From contig NZ_CP109583.1 of NCBI RefSeq assembly GCF_036250755.1, positions 6,301,501 through 6,365,500 of the forward strand: a stretch of DNA of 64,000 nucleotides, in the 5' to 3' direction. The translations under genes were made by a program, and so were the position numbers. The notes under the pieces are model-generated. The model ran no database searches and was not told where the DNA came from. It saw only the letters and a list, made by a program, of their open reading frames with translations. Numbering within the stretch: position 1 is the first letter of the stretch; each line of letters opens with the position of its first letter. Below are positions 7,750-16,358 of the stretch, piece after piece. The DNA is from Streptomyces uncialis (GTDB lineage: Bacteria; Actinomycetota; Actinomycetes; Streptomycetales; Streptomycetaceae).

Positions 7750-9402
7750 TCAGGTTTTCCCGGACAGGTCGTGGGATTCGCTGTCCGCGTGTCCGGCGGT
7801 GCGCCGGCCGCGCAGCTCCCGGACGACGGCGATCGCCACGACCACGGCGGCCACCAGCAGCGACAGCAGCACCTGCTCACGCCCGACGTCGTCGAACAGC
7901 ATGTAGACGAGCACGAAGACGATCATGCCGATCGTCGCCCAGGTCAGATACGGGAACAGCCACATACGGACGACGAGCTTCTCCGGGGTCTCCTGTTCGA
8001 TCACCCGGCGCATCCGCAGCTGGGTGCAGCAGATGACCAGCCAGACGAACAGCGCCACCGCGCCGGAGGAGTTCAGCAGGAACGCGAACACGGTGTCCGG
8101 CCACAGGTAGTTGAAGAACACCGCGACGAACCCGAACACGACCGAGCCGAGGATCGCCGGACGCGGCACCCCGCTCGTGGTGGTGGTGGCGAACGAGGCC
8201 GGGGCGTCCCCGCGGCGGCCCAGCGAGAACGCCATCCTGGACGCCGTGTAGAGGCCGGAGTTCAGGCACGACAGCACGGCGGTCAGCACGATCACGTTCA
8301 TGACCTCACCGGCGTGCGGGATGCCGATCGAGTTCAGCGCGGCCACATAGGAGCCCTCGTCGGTGATCGACGGGTCGTTCCACGGCAGCAGCGTCAGCAC
8401 CACGAGGACGGAGCCCAGGTAGAAGAACCCGATACGCCAGATCACGCTGTTGGTGGCCTTGGAGACGGCCCGCTGCGGGTCCTGGGACTCACCGGCCGCG
8501 AGCGTCACGATCTCGCTGCCCATGAACGAGAACACCACCATCAGGATGCCTGTCAGGATCGACCCCCAGCCGTTCGGCAGGAAGCCCCCGGTGTCGGTGA
8601 GATGGGCGAATCCGGCGCCCGGGTTGTCGGAGCCGGGCAGCAGCCCGAACACGGCCAGCAGTCCGACGACGATGAACCCGCCGATCGCGACGACCTTGAT
8701 CCCGGCGAACCAGAACTCGAACTCACCGTAGGAGCCGACGGACACCAGATTGGTCGCGGTGAGCACCACCATCACCGCGAGCGCCCAGGCCCATTGCGGT
8801 ACCGCGGGCATCCAGCCGTTCAGGATCACGGCCCCGGCGGTGGCCTCCACGGCCAGCACCACGACCCAGAAGAACCAGTACAGCCAGCCGATGGAGAACC
8901 CCGCCCAGCGGCCGAGCGCCTGGTCCGCGTACTCGGAGAACGATCCGGACGCGGGGCGCGCGGCGGCCATCTCGCCGAGCATCCGCATCACCAGCACGAC
9001 CATCGTGCCGACCAGGGCGTACGACACCAGGATCGCGGGCCCGGCGGCGGCGATCCCGGCGCTGGAGCCGACGAACAGCCCCGCGCCGATGACCCCGCCG
9101 ATGGCGATCATCGACAGATGCCGGTTCTTGAGCCCGGCCTTCAGCTCCCCGCCCGCCGCCGGTCCGCCGCCGGAGCCCCCGGAGCCGCCGGGGGAGGGGG
9201 CGCTTCGGGGTGTGCCGGAGCCCGGGGGCGCGTTCCCTGGCGCGCCGGGCCCGCCGCGCGCCGCGTCCGGCGCGGCCGTCCCCGCCCCGGCTCCCGTTCC
9301 GCTTCCGGTGCCGGCCGCCGCGCCGCCGTGACCGCCGTCGCCGCGGGCTCTGCTGTTCTCGTCGTTCTCGTCTGCCTTCGCGAGGTGGTGCTGCGATGCC
9401 AT
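7750..9402 (-). CDS. APC-family amino-acid permease with Gly/Pro-rich N-terminal extension
   Basis: A 550-residue permease of the same family as the gene at 3472-4920: LSMIAIGGVIGAGLFVGSSA in helix 1, PASGSFSEYADQALGRWAGF in helix 3, about 12 helices in all, ending in a short charged tail. The first ~100 residues are a soluble extension of Gly, Ala, Pro and Ser that the sister lacks, and they look disordered. Likely an amino-acid:proton symporter; substrate unknown. Start ATG 9402 (MASQHHLAKADEND) follows AAGGA; the extension lies downstream of this start, so a later start would remove it, but no good Shine-Dalgarno is visible there. Divergent from rpiB. Confidence 0.87.
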   Translation of the reverse strand: MASQHHLAKADENDENSRARGDGGHGGAAAGTGSGTGAGAGTAAPDAARGGPGAPGNAPPGSGTPRSAPSPGGSGGSGGGPAAGGELKAGLKNRHLSMIAIGGVIGAGLFVGSSAGIAAAGPAILVSYALVGTMVVLVMRMLGEMAAARPASGSFSEYADQALGRWAGFSIGWLYWFFWVVVLAVEATAGAVILNGWMPAVPQWAWALAVMVVLTATNLVSVGSYGEFEFWFAGIKVVAIGGFIVVGLLAVFGLLPGSDNPGAGFAHLTDTGGFLPNGWGSILTGILMVVFSFMGSEIVTLAAGESQDPQRAVSKATNSVIWRIGFFYLGSVLVVLTLLPWNDPSITDEGSYVAALNSIGIPHAGEVMNVIVLTAVLSCLNSGLYTASRMAFSLGRRGDAPASFATTTTSGVPRPAILGSVVFGFVAVFFNYLWPDTVFAFLLNSSGAVALFVWLVICCTQLRMRRVIEQETPEKLVVRMWLFPYLTWATIGMIVFVLVYMLFDDVGREQVLLSLLVAAVVVAIAVVRELRGRRTAGHADSESHDLSGKT

Positions 9403-9541
9403 GGACGATCCTTGTCTCGGTTCACGGACCCGCGCGCCGGGCGCGGGACGAGCACGGGACAGGAGCCGCGCCGGGGAGCGCGGGACCTGCATCCCGACCC
9501 ATGCGCGTCTGCCCACCCGGCGGCATGCCACACTCGGGGCC

Positions 9542-10027
9542 ATGCGCGTGTACCTCGGCTCGGATCATGCCGGCTACGAACTGAAGAACCACCTCGTCGA
9601 GTGGCTCACGGCCCATGGCCACGAGCCCGTCGACTGCGGGCCCCACGTCTACGACGCCCTGGACGACTACCCGCCGTTCTGTCTGCGGGCCGCCCAGCGG
9701 ACCGCGGCCGACGAGGGCTCCCTGGGCATCGTCATCGGCGGCTCCGGCAACGGCGAGCAGATCGCCGCGAACAAGGTCGCCGGTGTACGCGCCGCGCTGG
9801 CCTGGAGCGAGCAGACCGCCGCCCTCGGCCGTGAGCACAACGACGCGAACGTCGTCGCCGTCGGCGCCCGGATGCACAGCACGGAGGAGGCCACGAAGTT
9901 CGTGGAGATCTTCCTGGGCACCCCGTTCTCCGCCGAGGCCCGCCACCAGCGCCGTATCGACATGCTCTCGGCGTACGAGACCACCGGCGACCTCCCGCCG
10001 GTCCCCGCCCACCACCCGCAGCCGTAA
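9542..10027 (+). CDS. rpiB: Ribose-5-phosphate isomerase B
   Basis: A 161-residue cytoplasmic isomerase interconverting ribose 5-phosphate and ribulose 5-phosphate. It begins MRVYLGSDHAGYELK, with the Asp-His pair of the active site, and has GIVIGGSGNGEQIAANKV, the phosphate-binding and catalytic-Glu segment of the actinobacterial subtype (which uses Glu rather than Cys as base), then REHNDANVVAVGARMH and the C-terminal RHQRRIDML. Length matches the mycobacterial enzyme. No Shine-Dalgarno is near the ATG; a CACACT hexamer 7 nt upstream suggests a leaderless or very short leader. Followed by its own hairpin. Confidence 0.95.
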   Translation: MRVYLGSDHAGYELKNHLVEWLTAHGHEPVDCGPHVYDALDDYPPFCLRAAQRTAADEGSLGIVIGGSGNGEQIAANKVAGVRAALAWSEQTAALGREHNDANVVAVGARMHSTEEATKFVEIFLGTPFSAEARHQRRIDMLSAYETTGDLPPVPAHHPQP

Positions 10028-10035
10028 CACCCGGC

Positions 10036-10065
10036 GGCGCCCGCCCCTTTGGAACGGCGGGCGCC
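10036..10065 (+). terminator. Hairpin terminator after rpiB
   Basis: A perfect 10-bp stem GGCGCCCGCC/GGCGGGCGCC with a 10-nt loop, 9 bp after the rpiB stop. Confidence 0.7.
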
Positions 10066-10172
10066 CCCTCACGGGCGCGCACCGGTACCCGTCGGGTGCC
10101 GGGCGGAGATCCCACGCCCCGCCGTCCCGCCCGTCCCGTCCCACGTCCCCGAGGACCCGAGGAGCCGTGCTC

Positions 10173-11012
10173 GTGCCGGAAGGGCACACGATCCACCGAC
10201 TCGCCCGCGACCACCGGGAACGCTTCCTGGACCGGGCGCTCCGGGTCAGCAGCCCCCAGGGCAGGTTCGCCGACGGCGCCGCCCTGCTGGACGGCAGCCC
10301 CCTGAGCGAAGCCGAGGCGCACGGCAAGCATCTGTTCCTCGGCTTCCCCGGGGCGGGTGAGAGCCGCTGGGTCCACATCCATCTCGGGCTCTTCGGCAGG
10401 CTCGACTTCGGCACGGCCCCCGTCCCGCCGCCCACCGCCACCGTCCGGCTCCGGCTCGCCACCGCCGAGGCCTACGCCGATCTGCGCGGGCCCACCACCT
10501 GCGCCCTGATCACCGACGGCGAGAAGCGCGCGATACACGACCGGCTGGGCCCCGACCCGCTGCGCGACGACGACCCCGGTCCGGCCTGGACGCGGATCTC
10601 CCGCAGCCGGGTGACCGTCGCCGCGCTGCTGATGGACCAGAAGATCGTCGCGGGCGTCGGGAACGTCTACCGCGCCGAGGTCCTCTTCCGGCACGGCATC
10701 GACCCCTACCGCACCGGCCGGGACCTGGACCGCGCCGAATGGGACGCCGTCTGGGCCGACCTGGTGGACCTGATGCGCGAGGGCGTCCGCAACAACCGCA
10801 TCGACACCGTGCGCCCCGAACACCTCCCGGAGGCCATGGGCCGTCCGCCGCGCGTCGACGACCACGGCGGCGAGGTGTACGTCTACCGCAGGGCGAACCA
10901 GCCCTGCCACATCTGTGGCGGCGAGATCCGCACCGCCGGTCTCGCCGCCCGTAATCTCTTCTGGTGTCCCACCTGTCAGCCGACGGCCGGAAAGGCCCCA
11001 GAAGACCGCTGA
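10173..11012 (+). CDS. Fpg/Nei-family DNA glycosylase/AP lyase
   Basis: A 279-residue base-excision repair enzyme removing oxidized bases. After Met removal the N-terminus would be PEGHTIHR: the proline is the catalytic nucleophile and Glu the second catalytic residue; the conserved Lys is in EAHGKHLF. The helix-two-turn-helix lies around MDQKIVAGVGNVYRAEVLF, and a C-terminal zinc finger is complete (CHIC near 245 and CPTC near 268). PEGHTIHR and the finger spacing fit the endonuclease VIII-like actinobacterial group rather than MutM. GTG 10173 is required to place Pro second; GGAG lies 8 nt upstream. A nearby GTG at 10167 would not give the Pro terminus. Confidence 0.93.
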   Translation: MPEGHTIHRLARDHRERFLDRALRVSSPQGRFADGAALLDGSPLSEAEAHGKHLFLGFPGAGESRWVHIHLGLFGRLDFGTAPVPPPTATVRLRLATAEAYADLRGPTTCALITDGEKRAIHDRLGPDPLRDDDPGPAWTRISRSRVTVAALLMDQKIVAGVGNVYRAEVLFRHGIDPYRTGRDLDRAEWDAVWADLVDLMREGVRNNRIDTVRPEHLPEAMGRPPRVDDHGGEVYVYRRANQPCHICGGEIRTAGLAARNLFWCPTCQPTAGKAPEDR

Positions 11013-11033
11013 GGGGCTTTCCGGGGCCTTTCC
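10989..11033. terminator. Terminator overlapping the end of the Nei-like gene
   Basis: GGAAAGGCCCC (10989-10999) pairs perfectly with GGGGCCTTTCC (11023-11033). The left arm is inside the last codons of the glycosylase gene; GGGGCTTTCC at 11013-11022 is a second near-identical arm that could form a competing hairpin. It lies between convergent genes. Confidence 0.7.
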
Positions 11034-11070
11034 GGCGACCCTCCGGCCCCGGGGGCCGTGAGGCCGTCCG

Positions 11071-12300
11071 CTAGAAGCCGTGCGGCAGCCAGGGCGCCAC
11101 GGACGAACCGAAGGCCGTGTCCGCCTCGGCCAGGGCACCCTCACGCAGTTCCCGCACCCGGCCCGCCGCGCCGAGCGCCGTGAGACCGGTACCGCCCAGA
11201 TAGGCGGCGCCCAACTCGGCCACCGACAGCTCCAGATCGGCGGCGTCCCCGGTCCGCTCGCAGGTCGCGCCCTTGTGGTCGCCGGTCAGCCGCCAACGCC
11301 CCGCGTTCCAGGGGCAGAAGTCGTCCGTCACCTCGAACACCACGTCCACCGGAGTCCGGTACGTCCGCGCCTCCAGCGCCGCGCCCACGTCGACCAGCCG
11401 CACATGCAGCACGTCCCGCACCCCGAGCCGGCAGCGCCGGATGTCCGACACCAGATGCTGCCAGGCGTCGTCCACCGGACGGTTGCGCACCACCAGGGTC
11501 GACATCAGGTCGATGTTGAACAGGAACCGCCACAGCGCCGCGTACGACCCCGGGTCCAGCGCCTCCAGGTCCCGCAGGGTGACGACCCCCTCGGGCCCGG
11601 CGTCCGCCCACTCCGGCTTGGTGTGGAAGCGCGCGTACCCGACGATCCGGCCGTCCCGCTCCGCGACCACGCAGTTCAGCGGCGAACCGCCGCCGCGCCC
11701 CGACTCCGGGTCCAGCAGCGGCAGCCGCTCCCAGCCCGCGCCACGCGCCAGCATCCCCGGCCGCCCGGCGACCTGCCGCGCGTACACCGCCTCGCACTCC
11801 TCCTGGACGTCCGCGGGTACCGCGAACCGCAGCCGCACCCCGTCGGCCTCCGGCGGCACGGACAGCGTCACGCGCGCGGTGTCGATGCTCGCGGTCAGCT
11901 GATGACTGCCGATCCCGTACCCGAACCGGCCGTAGATCGCCGGCTCCGACGCCGTCAGCACGGCCAGCGGCTCACCCAGCGCCCGGACGTCGTCCAACTG
12001 CCGCCGCATCATCGACGACAGCACCCCCCGGCGCCGGTGCGTCGCCGCCACCGTCACCATGGTCACGCCCGCGGCCGGCACCAGCGCGCCACCGGGCACG
12101 GTCAGCCGGAAACTGAACGCCCCCGTCGTCCCCACACACGTGTCGCCGTCCCATACCCCGAGGGAACGTTCCGCCTCGGTGAGCGCCTTCCACAGCGCAC
12201 GCTCCTCAGGCGCTTCGGCCGCGCCACCGAAAGCCCGTTCCAGTGTGGCGAACCACACATCCCAGTCGTCCGGGTGCAATACCCGCAGCTCTGTCGTCAT
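11071..12300 (-). CDS. GNAT acetyltransferase, Eis-like (enhanced intracellular survival family)
   Basis: A 409-residue tripartite acetyltransferase: N-terminal GNAT domain (about 1-130) with the acetyl-CoA loop VTMVTVAATHRRRGVLSSMM, a second GNAT-like fold (about 130-290) and a C-terminal sterol-carrier-like domain (about 300-409). Eis enzymes acetylate amines such as aminoglycosides and polyamines. In Eis the catalytic acid is a Tyr and the base is the carboxylate of the C-terminal Phe; both have counterparts here (the GRFGYGIG tyrosine, and a chain ending HGF), so catalysis is probably intact. Substrate is not predictable. ATG 12300 is the only sensible start; Shine-Dalgarno weak (ATAGG). 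Confidence 0.9.
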   Translation of the reverse strand: MTTELRVLHPDDWDVWFATLERAFGGAAEAPEERALWKALTEAERSLGVWDGDTCVGTTGAFSFRLTVPGGALVPAAGVTMVTVAATHRRRGVLSSMMRRQLDDVRALGEPLAVLTASEPAIYGRFGYGIGSHQLTASIDTARVTLSVPPEADGVRLRFAVPADVQEECEAVYARQVAGRPGMLARGAGWERLPLLDPESGRGGGSPLNCVVAERDGRIVGYARFHTKPEWADAGPEGVVTLRDLEALDPGSYAALWRFLFNIDLMSTLVVRNRPVDDAWQHLVSDIRRCRLGVRDVLHVRLVDVGAALEARTYRTPVDVVFEVTDDFCPWNAGRWRLTGDHKGATCERTGDAADLELSVAELGAAYLGGTGLTALGAAGRVRELREGALAEADTAFGSSVAPWLPHGF

Positions 12301-12499
12301 GTAGACATGCCTATCAGGGCGAAGCAGGATGAGCGAACGGATTCCGGTCCGCCGGGACCGGGCCTGCGCCGGCGCTCCACAGGTCTGCCGACGGCCTGTG
12401 CGAAAGGGGGGTTCACCTGTGCTTTTCCTGGTCCCGTCGTGCCGCCGGGAGGGACCTCCCGTGCGCCCGAGCCCACCCGCTGGATAGGGTCCGGGTGCG

Positions 12500-13648
12500 A
12501 TGGCACGACGACGAGCGGAAGCAGAGACGTTCCCGGCCCGGATGAGGAAGCAGCTCCACCGGGTCCGCGTCGGCGTGCGCAAATCAGGGGTCGACTACTT
12601 CCGGGGCGACGGTTCCGACTGGATCGCGCTGGCCGGTCTGATGCTCACCGTCCCGCTGATCGCCGCGGGCACCCTCGTCAACTCGGTGTGGTTCTCCCCG
12701 GCCGCCCTGGTCCTGCCCATCGTCGCGGGCGGCCTGCTGCTGCGCCCCGCGAGCCTCCTCGCGCTGTACGCGGCCGCCGCGACCGCCCTCATCGTGGAGT
12801 CCGTCCGGCTCGGGCCCTATGCCGAGGGCCCGGCCAGGGTCACCCCCGGAGTGGTCCTCGTCGTTGCCGCGTGCGGCTTCTTCGGCCTGCTCATAGCCCA
12901 GTTCCGCAGCCGGGTCGGCGTGCCCTGGCGACGCGGCGGCACGATGCTGTTCGACCTGCGCGAACGCATCCGCGTCCAGAGCAAACTGCCCTCCCTGCCA
13001 CGCGGCTGGCACCGCGAGATGGCCCTGAGACCCGCCGGCGGCCAGTCCTTCTCCGGCGACTTCGTCGTCGCCGCCCGCACCGGCGGCGGACGCAGCCTGG
13101 AGGTCGTCCTCACCGATGTGTCCGGCAAGGGCATGGACGCCGCGTCCCGCGCCCTGCTGCTGTCCGGGGCCTTCGGCGGACTGCTCGGCTCGCTCCCCCC
13201 GCACGACTTCCTGCCCGCCGCCAACGGCTATCTGCTGCGCCAGGACTGGGACGAGGGCTTCGCGACCTCCATCCATCTGGTGCTCGACCTGGAGTCCGGC
13301 GACTACGAGCTCTACTCGGCGGGCCACCCACCGGGCATCCAGCTCAGCGCCGGTTCCGGCCGCTGGGAGGAGAAGGCCGCCGAAGGCCCGCTGCTGGGGG
13401 TCTACGACGGCGCGCAGTTCGACCCCCTCAAGGGCTCGCTGCGCCCCGGGGACGTCCTGATGCTGTTCACGGACGGCCTCGTGGAGACCTCCGAACGCGA
13501 CCTCGAAGAGGGCATCGGACGGCTGACCGGCGAGGCCGACCGCTATGTGGCCGGCGGTTTCCGCGGCGCGGCCTGGCACCTCATCGAAGCCGTCGCCAAG
13601 GACGTCAACGACGACCGCGCGCTGCTCCTCATCTGCCGCGACACCTGA
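12500..13648 (+). CDS. Membrane-bound SpoIIE-type PP2C phosphatase
   Basis: A 382-residue protein with three or four membrane helices at about residues 42-135 and a cytoplasmic SpoIIE/RsbU-like phosphatase domain at about 165-380. Metal-binding acidic motifs are visible: FSGDFVV, VVLTDVSGKGMDAA and FTDGLVE, followed by NDDRALLLIC. Such enzymes dephosphorylate anti-anti-sigma factors. No GAF or PAS sensor is present, so the membrane part may sense. A TAGGGT at 12485-12490, nine bases before ATG 12500, with no Shine-Dalgarno, suggests a very short leader. The next gene, an anchored sugar-binding-like protein, is 72-78 bp downstream in the same direction. Confidence 0.92.
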   Translation: MARRRAEAETFPARMRKQLHRVRVGVRKSGVDYFRGDGSDWIALAGLMLTVPLIAAGTLVNSVWFSPAALVLPIVAGGLLLRPASLLALYAAAATALIVESVRLGPYAEGPARVTPGVVLVVAACGFFGLLIAQFRSRVGVPWRRGGTMLFDLRERIRVQSKLPSLPRGWHREMALRPAGGQSFSGDFVVAARTGGGRSLEVVLTDVSGKGMDAASRALLLSGAFGGLLGSLPPHDFLPAANGYLLRQDWDEGFATSIHLVLDLESGDYELYSAGHPPGIQLSAGSGRWEEKAAEGPLLGVYDGAQFDPLKGSLRPGDVLMLFTDGLVETSERDLEEGIGRLTGEADRYVAGGFRGAAWHLIEAVAKDVNDDRALLLICRDT

Positions 13649-13726
13649 CCCGTACTTCGCCCTCGCGGAGCGTGCCCCCCTTGCTACGCTCGGCGCGGAA
13701 TCCGGCGCGCTGGTGGGGGAGTGGCC

Positions 13727-14821
13727 TTGGACCGAGTGCGGCGGCTGCGCGGTGTGCTGGTCCCCGAGATCCTGATCTCCGTGGTGAGCGGGGCCGTGCT
13801 GGCCCTGGCCGGGAACGCGCTGGCGGCACTCACGGGCGTGCTGTCGGACAGCAGGGTCCCCTTGTGGGTGTTCGCCGCGATCGCCTCGGTGTCCATGCTG
13901 GCCGGGTTCCTGTGCGCGCGGCTGCTGCCCCGTGACGCGACCCAGGCGTTCCTCCTGGTGTCGTCCTTCACCCGGACCCGCTATCTCTCCCTGCTGCTCG
14001 ACCACACCGTGCGCTCGCTCGACCGGCACGGCGTCGACCTCCTGGTCAAGCTGCCCCCGTACGACTTCAACGGGCGCAGCCAGATCCTCCAGATGGACGC
14101 CCTGCGGGCCAGGAAGGACCGGTTCATCGGGGGCCTGGTGGTGCCCCGTCAGCCCGAGCGGATGCGGCGTGAGCTGCTGGAGTTCTGCGCCGGGCTCGGG
14201 CTGCCCGTGGTGTTCGTGGACGTCCGGCCCTTCCCCCGGGCGGAGGACCAGCCCGAGCGGACCGCGTTCGTGGGGTGCGACCCCGACGAGATAGGGGAGC
14301 GCGCGGCGAGCTGGCTGGGCCGCGAACTGCTCGAAGCGGGCAAGGAACGGCCGTCCCTGCTGGTGGTCGGCGGTGACGCCCAGACGGGCCGGCAGGAACG
14401 CTTCACGGAGCGGATACGTGAGCTCGTGTCGCCCGTGCGGCTGGACGTCAGCGAGGAGGGGCGGTTCACCCGGGAGAGCGGCCGGGACATCGTCGACCAG
14501 CATCTGCGCCATCTGCTCAGACGCGCACAGGGGCTGGACGCGATCTACTGCACCAACGACGAGATGGCGCTGGGCGCGCTCGACGCGCTCCGGGAGCACG
14601 AGGCGCGCGGCAACCACCACGACGGCCTGATGGTGGTGGGGGTGGACGGGACACCGGACGCGCTCGCGGCCATCAAGTCCGGTACCCCCTTCCGGGCGAC
14701 GATCGTCCAGGACACCGAGCGGATCGCGGACATCGCCGTCGATCTGCTGCTGCGGATGGGGGCCGGTGAGCGCGTACCGGCGGAGAACTCCGTCCCCACC
14801 ACGGTGTATCCGCCGCGCTAG
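13727..14821 (+). CDS. Membrane-anchored periplasmic-binding-protein-like sensor (LacI/RbsB fold)
   Basis: About 364 residues. Two hydrophobic helices come first (about 10-35 and 45-65), then a type-1 periplasmic-binding-protein fold as in LacI regulators and ribose-binding proteins: AFLLVSSFTRTRYLSLLLDH, DRFIGGLVVPRQPERM, IYCTNDEMALGALDALREH, GVDGTPDALAAIKSGTPFRATI. It has no DNA-binding helix-turn-helix and no lipobox, so it is neither a repressor nor a usual ABC binding lipoprotein; a sugar-sensing membrane protein is an inference. TTG 13727 has GGGGGA six nt upstream; GTG 13721 is an alternative but too close to it. It probably works with the phosphatase just upstream. Confidence 0.8.
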   Translation: MDRVRRLRGVLVPEILISVVSGAVLALAGNALAALTGVLSDSRVPLWVFAAIASVSMLAGFLCARLLPRDATQAFLLVSSFTRTRYLSLLLDHTVRSLDRHGVDLLVKLPPYDFNGRSQILQMDALRARKDRFIGGLVVPRQPERMRRELLEFCAGLGLPVVFVDVRPFPRAEDQPERTAFVGCDPDEIGERAASWLGRELLEAGKERPSLLVVGGDAQTGRQERFTERIRELVSPVRLDVSEEGRFTRESGRDIVDQHLRHLLRRAQGLDAIYCTNDEMALGALDALREHEARGNHHDGLMVVGVDGTPDALAAIKSGTPFRATIVQDTERIADIAVDLLLRMGAGERVPAENSVPTTVYPPR

Positions 14822-14841
14822 GGGGTGGGACGGCCGGGCCG

Positions 14842-16083
14842 CTACACGGCGGCACCGGCCGGGCTTCCCTCCCTCGTGTCCTGGGCGGTGTCCGGTCCGC
14901 CGGGTCCGTCCGGTCCGGAGCGTCCGCCGGGCAGTACCCGCGCGAGCCAGTGGGAGCGTCCGGCGGCCATCGGCCCGAGGACGGCGAGCAGCAGCACGTA
15001 TCCCGCGATGAACGGCGACAGCCGGTCGTCCAGTCCGGCGCCCGCGGCCATGGTCGCCAGGATCAGCGCGAACTCCCCGCGCGCGAGGAGCGTCGTGGAG
15101 ATGTTCGCGGCGGGTCCGGGACCGAACCCGTAGAGCCGGGCGGCGCCCACTCCGGCGAGGACGTTCATGAGGAGCGTCAGCACGACGGCCGCGAGGACGG
15201 GCCACAGCACCACCGGCAGGTCACCGGGGGCGATGGACAGTCCGAACGCGAAGAAGAAGATCGCGCCGAAGGCGTCCCGCAGCGGATGCACCAGCTGCCG
15301 GATGCGCTCGCCGGACGTGGTGCTGCCGAGCATCAGACCGACCATGAACGCGCCGATGGCGTCGGCGACCCCGAACCACTCGGACACCCCGGCGACCAGT
15401 ACGGCGGCCCCCAGGAAGGAGATGACGAGCAGCTCGTCATCTTTGGTGGCGAAGAGCCGTCCCACCACGTTCGTGCCGAACCGGGCGGCCAGCGCGAGCA
15501 GCAGCAGGAACCCGAAGGCCTTCCCGCCGTCGGCGGCGGCGGCGGAAAAACTGTCGGCGCCGGACAGGATGGGCTGGAGCGCCGCGAGATACAGGGCGAG
15601 GAAGATGTCCTCGACCACGATGATCCCGAGGATCGGCTTGGTCTCCGGGTTCCCGAGACGCCTGGTGTCGACGAGCACCTTGGTGACGATCGCGGACGAC
15701 GAGATCCCCAGCACACCGGCCAGGACCAGCGCCTCCGAGGTCCCCCAGCCGAGGGCGAACCCGAAGCCGAGGCCCGCGCCGACGTTCAGCACGAGATAGA
15801 CCGTCCCGGCGAGCGCCATCCGGCGGCCGCCCGCCTTGAGGTCGTCCAGATGGAATTCGAGACCGAGGTAGAAGAGCAGCAGCACCAGGCCGAGCGCGGA
15901 GAGCATCTCCAGGTCGTGCGGGTCGGCGACCAGCACGAAGCCGGGTGTGTGGGGGCCGAGGAGTATCCCGGCCAGGATGAAGAGCGGGATGGTAGGCAGT
16001 CCGATACGGCCGCCGAGCCGTGCCAGGACCGCGGCGGCGAGAAACGCGCCGCCCATGGCGATCAGTGTGTCCGCGTGTCCGAT
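14842..16083 (-). CDS. Cation:proton antiporter, CPA2/Kef type
   Basis: About 413 residues with 12-13 membrane helices of the Na+/H+ exchanger fold: LPTIPLFILAGILLGPHTPG, LLLFYLGLEFHLDDL, GVLGISSSAIVTKVL and VVEDIFLALYL (the paired acidic exchange site), and AIGAFMVGLMLG. The regulatory RCK/TrkA domains of KefB/C are absent. It would exchange K+ or Na+ for protons. The first ATG is at 16056, but the strong GGAGGAGG (16097-16090) sits 33 nt from it and only 6 nt from an in-frame ATC at 16083, which would add IGHADTLIA, a natural first-helix start. I extend to that ATC; if only canonical starts are allowed, use 16056. It overlaps no other gene and ends 20 bp from the sensor gene. Confidence 0.85.
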   Translation of the reverse strand: MGHADTLIAMGGAFLAAAVLARLGGRIGLPTIPLFILAGILLGPHTPGFVLVADPHDLEMLSALGLVLLLFYLGLEFHLDDLKAGGRRMALAGTVYLVLNVGAGLGFGFALGWGTSEALVLAGVLGISSSAIVTKVLVDTRRLGNPETKPILGIIVVEDIFLALYLAALQPILSGADSFSAAAADGGKAFGFLLLLALAARFGTNVVGRLFATKDDELLVISFLGAAVLVAGVSEWFGVADAIGAFMVGLMLGSTTSGERIRQLVHPLRDAFGAIFFFAFGLSIAPGDLPVVLWPVLAAVVLTLLMNVLAGVGAARLYGFGPGPAANISTTLLARGEFALILATMAAGAGLDDRLSPFIAGYVLLLAVLGPMAAGRSHWLARVLPGGRSGPDGPGGPDTAQDTREGSPAGAAV

Positions 16084-16270
16084 GGGCTTCCTCCTCCGTG
16101 CGATTGGGCAAAGGGGGCGTCAAGAGAACGTCAATACTTAGCTTACCGAACGATTGATATAGAAAGTATCGCCGCGACCGGAGATGAGTGCTGACCCCCA
16201 TACGGACCCCGGCACCCCGCCCCCCGGACCCGCCCCACAGCCACACCGGTCGTACACCGGCCGCACCCGC

Positions 16271-16358
16271 CATCACCCGGGCCCGCACCGGCCATCACCC
16301 CGGCCCGCACCGGCGATCACCCCGGCCCGCACCGGCGATCACCCCGGCCCGCACCGGC
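16271..16358. repeat. 22-bp tandem repeat, four units
   Basis: Four head-to-tail copies of a 22-bp unit (form CATCACCCCGGCCCGCACCG plus GC), at 16271, 16293, 16315 and 16337; copies 3 and 4 are identical, and a decayed fifth copy follows. No spacers, so not CRISPR. Confidence 0.9.

Noticed and set aside
12584..15205. Long minus-strand open frame spanning the phosphatase and sensor genes
   Set aside because: Shadow in GC-rich DNA; no Shine-Dalgarno and conflicts with three motif-bearing genes.
16271..16358. CRISPR array at the 22-bp repeats
   Set aside because: Units are head-to-tail without spacers, and there are no cas genes.
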